Assembly: GCA_964648205.1 (NCBI GenBank)
Contig: CAZYNT010000001.1
Coordinates: 62,001-126,000 of the forward strand
DNA from: UBA12465 sp964648205
Lineage (GTDB): Bacteria > Patescibacteriota > Patescibacteriia > Patescibacteriales > UBA12465
Reading direction: 5' to 3'
Length of the DNA: 64,000 nucleotides
Of this stretch, positions 8,087-17,182 are shown piece by piece. The stretch's first letter is position 1. Each line of letters opens with the position of its first letter. A model generated the notes under the pieces. It saw only the letters and a program-made list of their open reading frames with translations. It was not told the origin of the DNA and made no database searches. Position numbers and translations under genes: made by a program.

Positions 8087-10783
8087 TTATAACTCAGCGG
8101 CCTTTTCAATTTCAATTTCCGCCCGCGAATTGATAATTACCGTATCCCGCCGCTTGAGTTCGCCGCTTAATATTTTGTTGGCGATGCTATCTTCAACTTT
8201 GTCTTGGAGCAAGCGCCGGAGCGGCCGGGCGCCGAATTTCGGATCGTAGCCCTCATGCGCGAGTATGGCCGCACCGTCCTTATCCGCCTTAAGATTTATC
8301 CCTTTATCGCTTAAACCTTTTTTAATCTTCTTGAGCATCAACGTAGCAATCGCCAAAACATCCTTCTCGCTGAGCGGCTTGAAGACGATAATCCCGTCAA
8401 AACGATTAATGAGCTCGGGGCGCATATATTTATTCAATTGGTTGTCGATAAGCTCTTGCTTGATAATATTAATATTTGCTTTAGCGCGAATCTGCTCCTG
8501 GATGTAAAGAGCGCCGATATTGGAGGTCGCGATAATGATCGATTCCGTGAAACTAATAGTTCTTCCCTGGCCGTCGGTTAAGCGGCCATCATCTAACAGC
8601 TGCAAAAACAGATTTAAAATATCAGGATGCGCCTTTTCGATTTCATCTAAAAGAATTAAGGAAAACGGTTTTTTGCGGACGGCCTCGGTTAAATACCCCA
8701 AAGCGCCGTCGACGTCTCCAATCATTTTTCGGACGCTGTCCGGATACTGGTATTCGCTCATATCAACCCGAATCAAGTAATCTTCATCGCCGAAATAAAC
8801 CTGACTGACCGCTTTAGCAAGCTCTGTTTTACCGACGCCGGTCGGACCGAGAAAAAGGAAGCTGGCAATCGGGCGTTTCCCTTCCTTGAGCTGAGCGCGG
8901 GCGCGGCGCAAGCTGGAGGCGACCGCCTTGACCGCCTCCTCTTGATCTACCAAGCGCTTATGAATTTCTACCTCTAAATTTAATAACTTCTGGCTCTCGT
9001 CAACCGTAACTTTATTGGCGGGAATCCCGGTAATTTCACCAATAGCCGCCGCCACCTCTTCGCTGCCGCAAAAACATTTCGTCGGATCGTTTTGAAAATT
9101 TTTCGCTGCAATAAGCGCCGCTTTCTCGAGCAGATTAATCGCTTTAAGCGGCAAGAATTTATCATGCAGATAGCGTTCAGACATTTTTACCGCCTGTTCT
9201 AAAGCGCCGTAAACAATATAGACGTCATACTTGGATTCTAAGAAACCGACCTTACTCTCAAGAATCTGAATTGCTTCATTGAATTCTGGTTCTTTTATGC
9301 CGACGGTTGTTAAAACCGTGCCAAGCGATTTATTCTCTATATACTTAGAATAATTTTCCGTGGTCGCCGAAGCTAAGCACATTAAATGTTTGCGGCTTAG
9401 CGCCTCGGCCAAAACTTCCGATAAATCCAAGCTTTCTTGGCTGCCGGCGCTTATTCCAATCAAATTTTCAATATTATCAATATATAAGATAATATTGCCG
9501 GAATGGTTGATTTCGCTGATTGCGGTCAATAGGCGTTCTTCCGCTTGAGCTGCATCAGCGCCGCTTACAAGGCGCGAAACATCAAGCTCGACTAAGCGCT
9601 TGTCCTTCAAAAAAGCGGGGACTCGTTCTTCAACCATCAGCTGTGCTAATCCGGTAATAATTGTGCTCTTGCCGACGCCGCTGGGGCCGACCAAAAGAAC
9701 GCCGCTATGACCGCCGATGAAAGACTCGAAAATAGAATTGATTTCTTTCTGCCGGCCGACGCAGATGTCGTTAGCTCCATATTTTGATTGGATGGTAACG
9801 TCGTGGGAAAAATGATCAAGGGTCGGCGTGGCAATGGCCGTATACGCGCGGTTCATGCCCGTACCAGGCTTAAGAAGCGCTAATTTACGATATGATTTAT
9901 AACTTGCCAGCATGCGGCGATTGACTCTGAACCATTCAACCGTGTTGACGATTTTATTATTATCAATCTCTAAATCATATAGAATTTCGGCCAAACGCGG
10001 ATCTTTCTGATAGCAGAAGGAAATAAGGTTTAAAACGTCGACGCTATCTTGATTCAAATTATAAGCCTCGACAAAGGCCAATATTAAAACTTCTTCCAGA
10101 TTTGGAGCCAATTTGCTTCGTCCGGAAAAACCATTATCTTGCGATTTAATTAAACGGCGATCGACGAGTTCGACTAATTTTTTAGCATCAACATTAAGGC
10201 GGATGAAAAGGGTTTGTATCTCTTTAACTTTAAGCAATACACGAAAAAGATGGATAATGGTCACTTCTGTTTGGCGCAACTTATTGGCCAAAAGATAAGC
10301 ATCTTCCAGTGCTTTGCTCGCGACCGTGTTGTAGGCCTTAGAAACGTTATATTTTTTTGGCTTTTCTCTCTTCCTGACTTTGTCGGAAGTAAAATTCCGA
10401 TAATCGATCTTTTTAAGAGCCGCGCGCGCCTCGCTCTTCTTATAAAACAGAAACAAATCAAACCATAAAGAAAGCACAAAAACTAAAATGAGTGGATGAC
10501 TCTTATTCCAGAAGACTAAAAAGCGCAAAGGATGAGCAGACAATGTTCCCCAATTATAGAAAACCCATAAGCCGAAAGCGAGCCAACCGGCAAAAATAAT
10601 GAGCCAGGTTAAAAATTCAAAAATTCTTTCCGTATTTTCTTTAGTGCGCTCAATCGCAATCACTGACTTTTTTAAAACCTTATCCCAATATAAAAATCTT
10701 CCCAGAAACCAAGCGCCAGGACGGGCGCTGCTTGAATCGGGGCTAAAGACAATTTCTTCAGGATTTGTTTTTTCAATTACCAT
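8087..10783 (-). CDS. Membrane-anchored Clp/ClpB-like AAA+ ATPase with degenerate D1 and missing pore loops
   Basis: An 898-residue protein. Two membrane helices (about 55-77 and 97-114) precede a ClpN-like helical region (about 145-290), AAA+ D1 (about 340-560) and D2 (about 605-898). D1 keeps Walker A GPSGVGKS (366-373), but Walker B is IDN rather than IDE (Asp436-Asn437), the KYRG pore loop is replaced by GADAAQ, and the ERRF arginine-finger region is absent. D2 keeps GPTGVGKT (646-653), LLDEIEK (Glu714), NRFD and GARPLRR, but the GYVG pore loop is deleted (GDVDGALGYLTEAV). The ATG at 10783 was chosen because it lies 8 nt after the upstream stop; extending to 11041 would overlap a real gene. 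The role is unknown; protein threading seems unlikely. Confidence 0.85.
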   Translation of the reverse strand: MVIEKTNPEEIVFSPDSSSARPGAWFLGRFLYWDKVLKKSVIAIERTKENTERIFEFLTWLIIFAGWLAFGLWVFYNWGTLSAHPLRFLVFWNKSHPLILVFVLSLWFDLFLFYKKSEARAALKKIDYRNFTSDKVRKREKPKKYNVSKAYNTVASKALEDAYLLANKLRQTEVTIIHLFRVLLKVKEIQTLFIRLNVDAKKLVELVDRRLIKSQDNGFSGRSKLAPNLEEVLILAFVEAYNLNQDSVDVLNLISFCYQKDPRLAEILYDLEIDNNKIVNTVEWFRVNRRMLASYKSYRKLALLKPGTGMNRAYTAIATPTLDHFSHDVTIQSKYGANDICVGRQKEINSIFESFIGGHSGVLLVGPSGVGKSTIITGLAQLMVEERVPAFLKDKRLVELDVSRLVSGADAAQAEERLLTAISEINHSGNIILYIDNIENLIGISAGSQESLDLSEVLAEALSRKHLMCLASATTENYSKYIENKSLGTVLTTVGIKEPEFNEAIQILESKVGFLESKYDVYIVYGALEQAVKMSERYLHDKFLPLKAINLLEKAALIAAKNFQNDPTKCFCGSEEVAAAIGEITGIPANKVTVDESQKLLNLEVEIHKRLVDQEEAVKAVASSLRRARAQLKEGKRPIASFLFLGPTGVGKTELAKAVSQVYFGDEDYLIRVDMSEYQYPDSVRKMIGDVDGALGYLTEAVRKKPFSLILLDEIEKAHPDILNLFLQLLDDGRLTDGQGRTISFTESIIIATSNIGALYIQEQIRAKANINIIKQELIDNQLNKYMRPELINRFDGIIVFKPLSEKDVLAIATLMLKKIKKGLSDKGINLKADKDGAAILAHEGYDPKFGARPLRRLLQDKVEDSIANKILSGELKRRDTVIINSRAEIEIEKAAEL

Positions 10784-10791
10784 ATTATTGA

Positions 10792-11160
10792 TTATTTCAG
10801 TACTTGAAAAATAAAAGCGAAAATTAATAAAGGAGGCAAAGCCAGCCAAAAGATTATAACTATCAGGCAAACTGCCAGCCAAATAAGTAGCGCGAAGCCG
10901 CGAAAGATTACTTGCACCAGACGCACCAAGAAGCTTATCAGGCGACCGGCCCAATCCGACTGCCCGTACATAGGCACAAAAATATTTTTCGCCCAGACGG
11001 AGAACCCTAATGATTTTTCTTGATCGCGCCAAAAATTCCAAACATTTCTGACAAGGCGGCCGAACCCGACGCTATACCACCAGAGAGGAAAATAAACCAC
11101 TTCTAAAAGCAAGGAAACGATTATTTTTCCGCTATATGTAAGGAAATTGTGTTTAAACAT
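10792..11160 (-). CDS. Small two-helix membrane protein upstream of the Clp-like ATPase
   Basis: This 122-residue protein starts at ATG 11160. It has a hydrophobic segment near 10-30, an amphipathic aromatic region (WWYSVGFGRLVRNVWNFW), and one long hydrophobic region (about 85-120) that could form one or two helices. No known family is recognised. Its stop is 8 nt before the start of the membrane-anchored Clp-like ATPase, so the two are almost surely co-transcribed and may form a complex. It lies divergent to clpB. The alternative reading of this DNA, as an extension of the ATPase gene in another frame, lacks hydrophobic or domain character. Confidence 0.75.
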   Translation of the reverse strand: MFKHNFLTYSGKIIVSLLLEVVYFPLWWYSVGFGRLVRNVWNFWRDQEKSLGFSVWAKNIFVPMYGQSDWAGRLISFLVRLVQVIFRGFALLIWLAVCLIVIIFWLALPPLLIFAFIFQVLK

Positions 11161-11288
11161 ATTTATTTTATTTTGTTCAATCTTTCAATCTAATTGTTTA
11201 TATTTTATCATAAAACAAAAAAAATCACTAATGAATTAACGGCGCCAAATTAAAAAAGATCTAACTTTTATTAATATTTAATCGTAAT

Positions 11289-11317
11289 TTGACAAGCTGC
11301 CTGCTCTAGCTTATTAT
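11289..11317 (+). promoter_or_regulatory. Sigma70-type promoter of clpB
   Basis: A perfect -35 box TTGACA (11289-11294) and a -10 box TATTAT (11312-11317) are separated by 17 nt. The predicted start near 11324 falls at the first base of the CIRCE element, the classic arrangement for HrcA repression. Confidence 0.8.
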
Positions 11318-11322
11318 TATAA

Positions 11323-11349
11323 TTAGCAGTCTTAAACTAGGAGTGCTAA
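11323..11349 (+). promoter_or_regulatory. CIRCE element (HrcA operator) upstream of clpB
   Basis: The inverted repeat TTAGCAGTC (11323-11331), a 9-nt spacer, and GAGTGCTAA (11341-11349) match the CIRCE consensus TTAGCACTC-N9-GAGTGCTAA with one mismatch. It begins at the predicted transcription start and ends 17 nt before the ATG. CIRCE is the binding site of the heat-shock repressor HrcA, so clpB here should be derepressed by heat. hrcA itself is not in the window. Confidence 0.93.
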
Positions 11350-11366
11350 AAATAATTATAAAAAAT

Positions 11367-14003
11367 ATGTTCAACAAATTTACTGATAAATCGCAAGAAG
11401 CTATCATTAATGCCCAAATAATCGCCTCTTCTTACGGCCAATCTAATATTGAGGCTCTCCATATTTTACTCTCTCTGCTCCAGCAAAACGAAAGTTTGAT
11501 TAAGCCGATACTCGAAAAAATGAAAATTGATCCGGAAATGATTGAAGATCTCACGATTAAGGAGCTGCAAAAGTTGCCACGCTTGAAAATCAACCCGACG
11601 AACGGCCCGGTTCAGGCTGTTTCGGGCACAGCTGAAACGGCCATTATTTTAGAGCGCGCGCAGAAAGAAGCGGATGGCATGAATGATGAATTTATTTCGA
11701 CCGAACATATCCTGCTGGCTCTAATCGGCGTCCCTTCCCCGGCCCAAGCCGTTCTTCTCAGTTTTAAAGTAGAATATAAAAATATTAAAGAAATTTTAAA
11801 AGAGTTGCGCGGCGCGCAAACCATAAACGATCCTTACCCCGAAAACAAATACAAGGTCTTGGAAAAATATACGACCAATCTGACCGAACTGGCCCGCCAA
11901 GAGAAACTCGATCCGGTTATTGGCCGCGACTTGGAAATCCGCCGCATCATGCAGGTGCTTCTGCGCCGCACTAAAAATAATCCTGTCCTAATCGGTGAAG
12001 CCGGAACCGGCAAAACCGCCATCGTTGAGGGTCTAGCGCAAAGAATTATCGCCGGCGATGTACCGGAAAACCTGAAGAATAAGGAAGTCGTGACACTTGA
12101 TTTGGGCGCTTTAGTAGCCGGGGCAAAATTCCGCGGCGAATTTGAAGACCGCCTTAAAGCCGTTCTTAAAGAAGTGAAATCGCAAAACGGACGAATCATT
12201 TTATTCATCGACGAGCTCCATACTTTAATCGGCGCGGGCGCTTCCGAAGGCTCGATGGACGCTTCAAATATGCTAAAACCGGCGTTAGCCCGCGGCGAAC
12301 TGCGCACTATCGGCGCGACAACCACAAAAGAGTACCAAAAATATATTGAACGTGATGCCGCCTTGGAGAGACGTTTCCAGCCGATTATGGTTAACGAACC
12401 GAGCGTTGAAGATACTATCTCAATGCTCCGCGGACTTAAAGAAAAATATGAAGTCCATCATGGCGTCCGCATTACCGATAACGCGGTCATTGCCGCCGCT
12501 AAATTATCCAACCGCTATATCAGCGACCGTTTTTTGCCCGACAAGGCGGTGGACTTGATCGATGAAGCGACTTCATCGCTCCGTATGGAAATAGATTCGA
12601 TGCCCGACGAGCTCGACCAGTTAAAACGCAAGATGAACCAGCTTGAATTAAACAAAGCCGGCATCATGACAACTGATAAAAAATCCTCCCGGCTTAAAGC
12701 CGTCAACCAAGAGCTCGCGAGAATAAAAGAGAGGGCCAACCAGCTGGAACTGCACTGGAATAATGAAAAAAATATCATTTCTCAAATCCGCAATTCAAAA
12801 AAAGAGATTGAAGATTTAAAAATCCGCGCCGAAATTACTCAGCGCCAAGGCGCCGATCTGACCGAAGTCGCGAAAATCAAATATGGCTTGATCCCGGAAT
12901 TAGAAAATAAAATTAAGAAGCTCCAGGATGAATTGATAAAAATCCAAAAAAAAGGACAGCGTATTCTAAAAGAAGAAGTTGACGAAGAAGATATTGCTAA
13001 AGTTATCGCCCGCTGGACCGGCATTCCGGTAAACCGGATGCTCCAAGATGAAATAACAAAACTGAGCGAAGCGGAAAATAAGCTGGGCGAAGAGGTGGTC
13101 GGGCAAGAAGAAGCAATCAAGGCCGTAGCTAATGCTCTACGCCGCAGCCGCGCCGGCATTAATGAAGAAAAAAAACCGATCGGATCATTTTTATTTGTCG
13201 GACCGACCGGCGTCGGAAAAACTGAACTCGCCAAGGCCCTGGCCACTTTTATGTTCGACGATGAAAAAGCTCTTATCCGCTTGGACATGAGTGAATTTAT
13301 GGAGAAGCATTCGGTCGCCAAGCTGATCGGTTCTCCCCCCGGCTATGTCGGACATGACGACGGCGGCCAATTAACCGATAAGGTGCGGCGGCACCCCTAT
13401 AGCGTCGTCCTCTTTGACGAAATCGAAAAGGCAAATCCTGATATGTTCAATGTGCTCCTCCAAATTCTTGACGATGGACGGCTGACCGATTCTAAAGGAC
13501 GAACCGTTAATTTTAAAAATACGATTATTATCATGACTTCTAATCTCGGCAATGAAGTTATTAAACAGTATTCCATCGGCTTCGCCGATGAGAGCGACAA
13601 ACAGGCGGCGGCGAAAATGCGCACCGGTGAGATGAAAGAAAAAATCGATAAAATTTTAAAAAATCATTTCAAATTAGAATTCCTCAACCGAATCGATGAA
13701 ATCGTCCTCTTTAGAAGCTTGTCGGGGGCGGCGCTGGAAAAAATTGTCGATCTTGAATTGTTAAAAGTAGAAAAACGCCTTCATAATAAAAATATCGCGC
13801 TCCGCATCAGTCCCAAAGTAAAAAAACTGCTTGCCGAAAAGGGCTATGATATTACTTATGGCGCCCGCCCCTTGAAGCGCATCATCCAAACCATGATTCT
13901 TGATGAACTCGCTTTAGAGATTATAGAAGGCAAAGTTAAAGAGGGCGATAAAGTAAGAATTGAACTAGAAGACAAAGAAAAAGTTCTCATCCGTGTTAAT
14001 TAA
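11367..14003 (+). CDS. clpB: ClpB-type disaggregase (Hsp100 AAA+ chaperone)
   Basis: ClpB with DnaK rescues aggregated proteins in the cytoplasm. The 878-residue product has Clp N-domain repeats (1-145), D1 with GEAGTGKT (210-217), the GAKFRGEFE pore loop and IDELHTLIG, a coiled-coil middle domain (about 400-530), and D2 with GPTGVGKTELAK, GYVGHDDGGQL and LFDEIEKAN, ending in GARPLKRI. All catalytic and pore elements are present, unlike the divergent paralogue on the other strand. The middle domain supports ClpB over ClpA/C. The ATG at 11367 is chosen over the GTG at 11343, which lies inside the CIRCE element. A terminator follows at 14022-14052. Confidence 0.95.
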   Translation: MFNKFTDKSQEAIINAQIIASSYGQSNIEALHILLSLLQQNESLIKPILEKMKIDPEMIEDLTIKELQKLPRLKINPTNGPVQAVSGTAETAIILERAQKEADGMNDEFISTEHILLALIGVPSPAQAVLLSFKVEYKNIKEILKELRGAQTINDPYPENKYKVLEKYTTNLTELARQEKLDPVIGRDLEIRRIMQVLLRRTKNNPVLIGEAGTGKTAIVEGLAQRIIAGDVPENLKNKEVVTLDLGALVAGAKFRGEFEDRLKAVLKEVKSQNGRIILFIDELHTLIGAGASEGSMDASNMLKPALARGELRTIGATTTKEYQKYIERDAALERRFQPIMVNEPSVEDTISMLRGLKEKYEVHHGVRITDNAVIAAAKLSNRYISDRFLPDKAVDLIDEATSSLRMEIDSMPDELDQLKRKMNQLELNKAGIMTTDKKSSRLKAVNQELARIKERANQLELHWNNEKNIISQIRNSKKEIEDLKIRAEITQRQGADLTEVAKIKYGLIPELENKIKKLQDELIKIQKKGQRILKEEVDEEDIAKVIARWTGIPVNRMLQDEITKLSEAENKLGEEVVGQEEAIKAVANALRRSRAGINEEKKPIGSFLFVGPTGVGKTELAKALATFMFDDEKALIRLDMSEFMEKHSVAKLIGSPPGYVGHDDGGQLTDKVRRHPYSVVLFDEIEKANPDMFNVLLQILDDGRLTDSKGRTVNFKNTIIIMTSNLGNEVIKQYSIGFADESDKQAAAKMRTGEMKEKIDKILKNHFKLEFLNRIDEIVLFRSLSGAALEKIVDLELLKVEKRLHNKNIALRISPKVKKLLAEKGYDITYGARPLKRIIQTMILDELALEIIEGKVKEGDKVRIELEDKEKVLIRVN

Positions 14004-14021
14004 ACCGACTTGAACTAATGA

Positions 14022-14052
14022 AAAACCTGCCTTTCGGGGGCAGGTTTTTTTG
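14022..14052. terminator. Intrinsic terminator after clpB (bidirectional)
   Basis: A GC stem ACCTGCC/GGCAGGT with a short loop is flanked by A5 on the left and T7 on the right. It can serve both clpB and the convergent gene at 14055-14567. Confidence 0.92.
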
Positions 14053-14054
14053 TA

Positions 14055-14567
14055 TTAAATGAACCAGATAAATTCCAGCCAGGCCAGCAAGCCCGTGATA
14101 ATAATCTGGAACAAATTAATAAAATACAATTTCCCGGCGGCGATTGAGAGCGCGCGGCATAAAACGAAACTGACAAGCGGCGGGATGGTCAGCGCAAACC
14201 AGGCGATTATTTCCGACCAGAAGCCAAGCTGATCGCTCAAATATTCATCGTAAAGCCAGAAGGCCAGGATGAGCCCGATGAGCGTCATAACTAGCGGTAT
14301 AACTCCGGCAATCACGTTTCTCTCCTGGTCATACATGGAGCCGAGAGTAATAACCAGCGTCATAAAAAAAATATAAACTGCGGAAAAAAATAACAGCGTT
14401 CCGGCCATTGCGCTTAAAGTGGTGGATTCACGGGAGACAAAAAGCCCGCAAATAACCGCACTAAAAACAAGGGCTACCAGATTGAATTTGAAATAACGCT
14501 TGGTAACTGCGTTTAAAGATTGGATTTTAGCTTTGAGAGTTTCTCTCTCATTAAAGTTTGGCTTCAT
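14055..14567 (-). CDS. Hypothetical membrane protein
   Basis: A 170-residue protein with a charged N-terminus (MKPNFNERETLKAKIQSLN) followed by about five to six hydrophobic segments (near 27-46, 52-75, 85-107, 118-135, 140-165). No recognised family. The start is ATG 14567. It stands alone, converging on the clpB terminator and diverging from the exported protein at 14737. Nothing in the sequence shows its function. Confidence 0.7.
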   Translation of the reverse strand: MKPNFNERETLKAKIQSLNAVTKRYFKFNLVALVFSAVICGLFVSRESTTLSAMAGTLLFFSAVYIFFMTLVITLGSMYDQERNVIAGVIPLVMTLIGLILAFWLYDEYLSDQLGFWSEIIAWFALTIPPLVSFVLCRALSIAAGKLYFINLFQIIITGLLAWLEFIWFI

Positions 14568-14701
14568 GAGGCAGGGTTTATTTGGTTTATACTGTATTTA
14601 AAAAGAACTTTTTTTATTTTAAGGTTTAATAAATTTATCCTTAAAATTATCATAGCATTTAACCTCTTTTTTAATTTCTTGTCAAGAAAACTTTATCCCC
14701 T

Positions 14702-14730
14702 TTGTCTCAAAACGAAAATTATATTATAAT
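14702..14730 (+). promoter_or_regulatory. Promoter giving a probably leaderless mRNA for the secreted KRPF-repeat protein
   Basis: A -35 box TTGTCT (14702-14707) and a perfect -10 box TATAAT (14725-14730) are 17 nt apart. The expected transcription start, about 7 nt after the -10 box, coincides with the ATG at 14737, and no Shine-Dalgarno sequence is present. Confidence 0.7.
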
Positions 14731-14736
14731 GTAACC

Positions 14737-16203
14737 ATGAAAACAAAAAAAATAATCACTCTTTTTTTATTTTGCCTGGTTATCCCCTGGCCGGCGGTCG
14801 CGCAAACAGAAATCGATCCTAATTTCAACCCCAACAAAATCATCGAGGATGGCGACCTTTTGAATTATGATGCCATGAGCCTGCCTGATATCCAAAATTT
14901 CTTACAAAGTAAAAATAGCTACCTGGCTAATTATATAACCAGCAATGCGCACGGCACCGCAAAGTCAGCCGCGGAAATTATCTACGATGCCAGCCATAAT
15001 AATTATGACTGCGAGGGCATAGCTTTAAGCGAAGCGCCGACAGAACTTGAAAAGCAGCAAAAATGCCGAAAGATTACTACGGTCAATCCAAAATTTTTGC
15101 TTATCCTTTTACAGAAAGAGGCCAGTTTGATTGAAGATTCGAACCCGCCGCAAGCCCGCCTTGATTGGGCGACCGGCTATGGCTGCCCTGACGGCTGGGT
15201 CTGCAACCCTTACTATAAAGGATTCGGCAAACAAGTTAACAGCGCCGCCCTGCAATTTCTCGCCTACATGAACGAACAGGATCACTATACTTATAAAGCC
15301 GGCCAAACATACACTTTTTCTAATCCTTACGGCACCATCTCCAAAGAACCGATAGTAGTCACGCCGCTTAACAAAGCTACGGCGGCTCTTTATAACTATA
15401 CCCCCCATGTCTTTAACGGAAATTATAACGTCTATAAGCTTTGGAATCGTTATTTCCCAAAAGGAAATGCTATTATGTACCCAGACGGCTCTATCTTGCA
15501 AGTTAAGGGCGACCCGGGCATCTGGCTAATCGAAAACGGAAAAAAGAGGCCATTCTTAAATTACTCCGCTTTTGTCTCCCGCTTCAAAACCGACCAAATC
15601 ATTACGATTGGCGAGGACGAACTTGATAATTATGCTCCCGGCGAGGCGATAAAATTTGCCAACTATTCTTTGGTCCAAACTCCGGATAAAACAATTTATT
15701 TGCTGGTCGATAAAGAAAAAAGACCATTCGCCAGTTTGGCTGTCTTTAAAAAAATCGGCTTCAACCCTGAAGAAATTGAAAAAGCCAGCAGCTCCGATCT
15801 AACAATTTATACTACCGGCAAACCGATTACCGCCACTTCGACTTATGTAACCGGCGTCTTAATGCAAGACACAAAAACGGGCGGAGTTTTTTATGTCGTC
15901 GATGGAACCAAGGCGCCACTCACCGATAAAATACTCCTATCCACAAAATTTAAAGGCAAAAAAATAATCAAAGCGACTACTAAAACCCTTAATACTTACA
16001 CCAAGGTCGACCCGGTTATGTTTGATGACGGCACCTTGGTCAAAACTGACAGCTTCCCGACCGTTTATTTAATTTCCAATAAGCAAAAAAGACCGTTCGC
16101 CAGCGAAGAGATTTTTAATAAACTCGGCTATAATTCTAAAAATATCATCTCCGTCTCCTCAAAATTCTTATATAATTACACCCAGGGAGAAACGATAAAA
16201 TAA
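14737..16203 (+). CDS. Secreted lysozyme-like domain protein with C-terminal KRPF repeats
   Basis: A 488-residue exported protein with a signal peptide ending near AVAQ (residue 23). The N-terminal half (about 25-245) resembles lysozyme-like domains in actinobacterial and CPR cell-surface proteins: LLILLQKEASLIED (candidate catalytic Glu), TGYGCPDG, AALQFLAYM and ALYNYTPHVFNGNYNVYKLW. The C-terminal half holds about four imperfect repeats of a 60-70-residue unit with the core K(R/K)PF followed by an F-x-x-x-F/GF helix (NGKKRPFLNY, KEKRPFASL, KQKRPFASE), perhaps a surface-binding module. Peptidoglycan cleavage is plausible but unproved. It is monocistronic, with a promoter at 14702-14730 and a terminator at 16241-16271. 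Confidence 0.82.
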   Translation: MKTKKIITLFLFCLVIPWPAVAQTEIDPNFNPNKIIEDGDLLNYDAMSLPDIQNFLQSKNSYLANYITSNAHGTAKSAAEIIYDASHNNYDCEGIALSEAPTELEKQQKCRKITTVNPKFLLILLQKEASLIEDSNPPQARLDWATGYGCPDGWVCNPYYKGFGKQVNSAALQFLAYMNEQDHYTYKAGQTYTFSNPYGTISKEPIVVTPLNKATAALYNYTPHVFNGNYNVYKLWNRYFPKGNAIMYPDGSILQVKGDPGIWLIENGKKRPFLNYSAFVSRFKTDQIITIGEDELDNYAPGEAIKFANYSLVQTPDKTIYLLVDKEKRPFASLAVFKKIGFNPEEIEKASSSDLTIYTTGKPITATSTYVTGVLMQDTKTGGVFYVVDGTKAPLTDKILLSTKFKGKKIIKATTKTLNTYTKVDPVMFDDGTLVKTDSFPTVYLISNKQKRPFASEEIFNKLGYNSKNIISVSSKFLYNYTQGETIK

Positions 16204-16240
16204 GTTTTGCCCGATACCTGAAAAAATATCGCCTCAAAAT

Positions 16241-16271
16241 AAAAAAAACTCCGATACGTCGGGGTTTTTTA
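16241..16271 (+). terminator. Intrinsic terminator after the KRPF-repeat protein gene
   Basis: The stem ACTCCGA/TCGGGGT (one G-T pair) with loop TACG is preceded by an A-run and followed by T6. It lies 38 nt after the stop. Confidence 0.88.
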
Positions 16272-16365
16272 TTAGATTAAAATATAATATATTTTTAATA
16301 TACTGTCAACTTCTCTAAAGAGATTAATTATACTATACTAAAAATACCTAAAAATAACAAAATTT

Positions 16366-17163
16366 ATGGCTCTAATTAAAACCATGATCCTCCCCCATTC
16401 TCCCCTATTGATTCCGGAAATCGGCCGAGCTAATTATAATTTTCTTGATAAAACCGTTAACGCTTATAAGCAAGTTGGGGAAAGTTTGAAAAATCTTGAA
16501 ATCGACACTCTAGTTATTATTAGTCCCCATGGTCTATCCCAAGATAATGCTTTTACTGTCAATGTTGCTCCGGAAATGACTATTAATTTGCAAGACTTCG
16601 GCTTTATCCCTCCGAAAACGATTTTAAAAGGAGACTCTCTTTTAGCCGATCAGATTAAGAATGCTCTCCATAATGAATTTCCGCTTCAATTAATCTCCGA
16701 GAGTATTTTAGATTACGGCAGCGCTATCCCGACATATATTTTGAAAGCTCTGACGCCCAGTTTCAAAATCATCATCCTTACCCCCGCCAGCGGCTTAAGC
16801 CTTGAAGAACATTTTAAATTAGGCGAAAATCTTAAAAAAATCCTTGAATCAAGCAATAAAAGAATTGCCGTCTTAGCTTCAAGCGACCTGTCTCATCGCC
16901 TTAAAAGAAAATCACCTGGCGGCTATTCGCCCAAAGGCGCCAAATTTGATAACAAATTAATCGAATATTTAAGCGAACCAAAAACAGCGGCGGAAAATAT
17001 ATTAAAAATGGACACCAATTTTATAAAGGACGCGGGTGAATGCGGCTTAAAGCCGATAGTGATTTTGCTGGGTATTTTAGAAGATAAAAACACTAAGCCG
17101 CGTATCTTGTCTTACCAGACAGATTTCGGAATCGGCTATCTGAGCCTCGAGCTTGAATTCTAA
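16366..17163 (+). CDS. LigB/Memo-like protein (class III extradiol dioxygenase fold)
   Basis: This 265-residue protein resembles the LigB superfamily, which includes Memo and the AmmeMemoRadiSam B component. Supporting features are the N-terminal HSPLLIPEIG, ISPHG near residue 52, and SSDLSHRL near 171, which supply the conserved His residues of the metal-site region, plus the C-terminal FGIGYLSLE. It may be a metal-dependent dioxygenase or a Memo-like redox protein; the substrate cannot be told. It heads a compact rightward run into the small gene at 17183, then def and fmt. The alternative of an uncharacterised non-enzymatic Memo homologue is equally likely. Confidence 0.78.
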   Translation: MALIKTMILPHSPLLIPEIGRANYNFLDKTVNAYKQVGESLKNLEIDTLVIISPHGLSQDNAFTVNVAPEMTINLQDFGFIPPKTILKGDSLLADQIKNALHNEFPLQLISESILDYGSAIPTYILKALTPSFKIIILTPASGLSLEEHFKLGENLKKILESSNKRIAVLASSDLSHRLKRKSPGGYSPKGAKFDNKLIEYLSEPKTAAENILKMDTNFIKDAGECGLKPIVILLGILEDKNTKPRILSYQTDFGIGYLSLELEF

Positions 17164-17182
17164 TTTCCTAGTTTTCAGCTTT

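Noticed and set aside
10784..11041. N-terminal extension of the Clp-like ATPase from 11041
   Set aside because: It overlaps a hydrophobic 122-residue gene (10792-11160) in another frame and lacks any domain or helix; the ATG at 10783 has ideal spacing after that gene.
11834..12325. Long antisense frames inside clpB (also near 12839-13321)
   Set aside because: They mirror the conserved clpB coding sequence, are Ser/Arg-rich and have no start context; shadows of a real gene.
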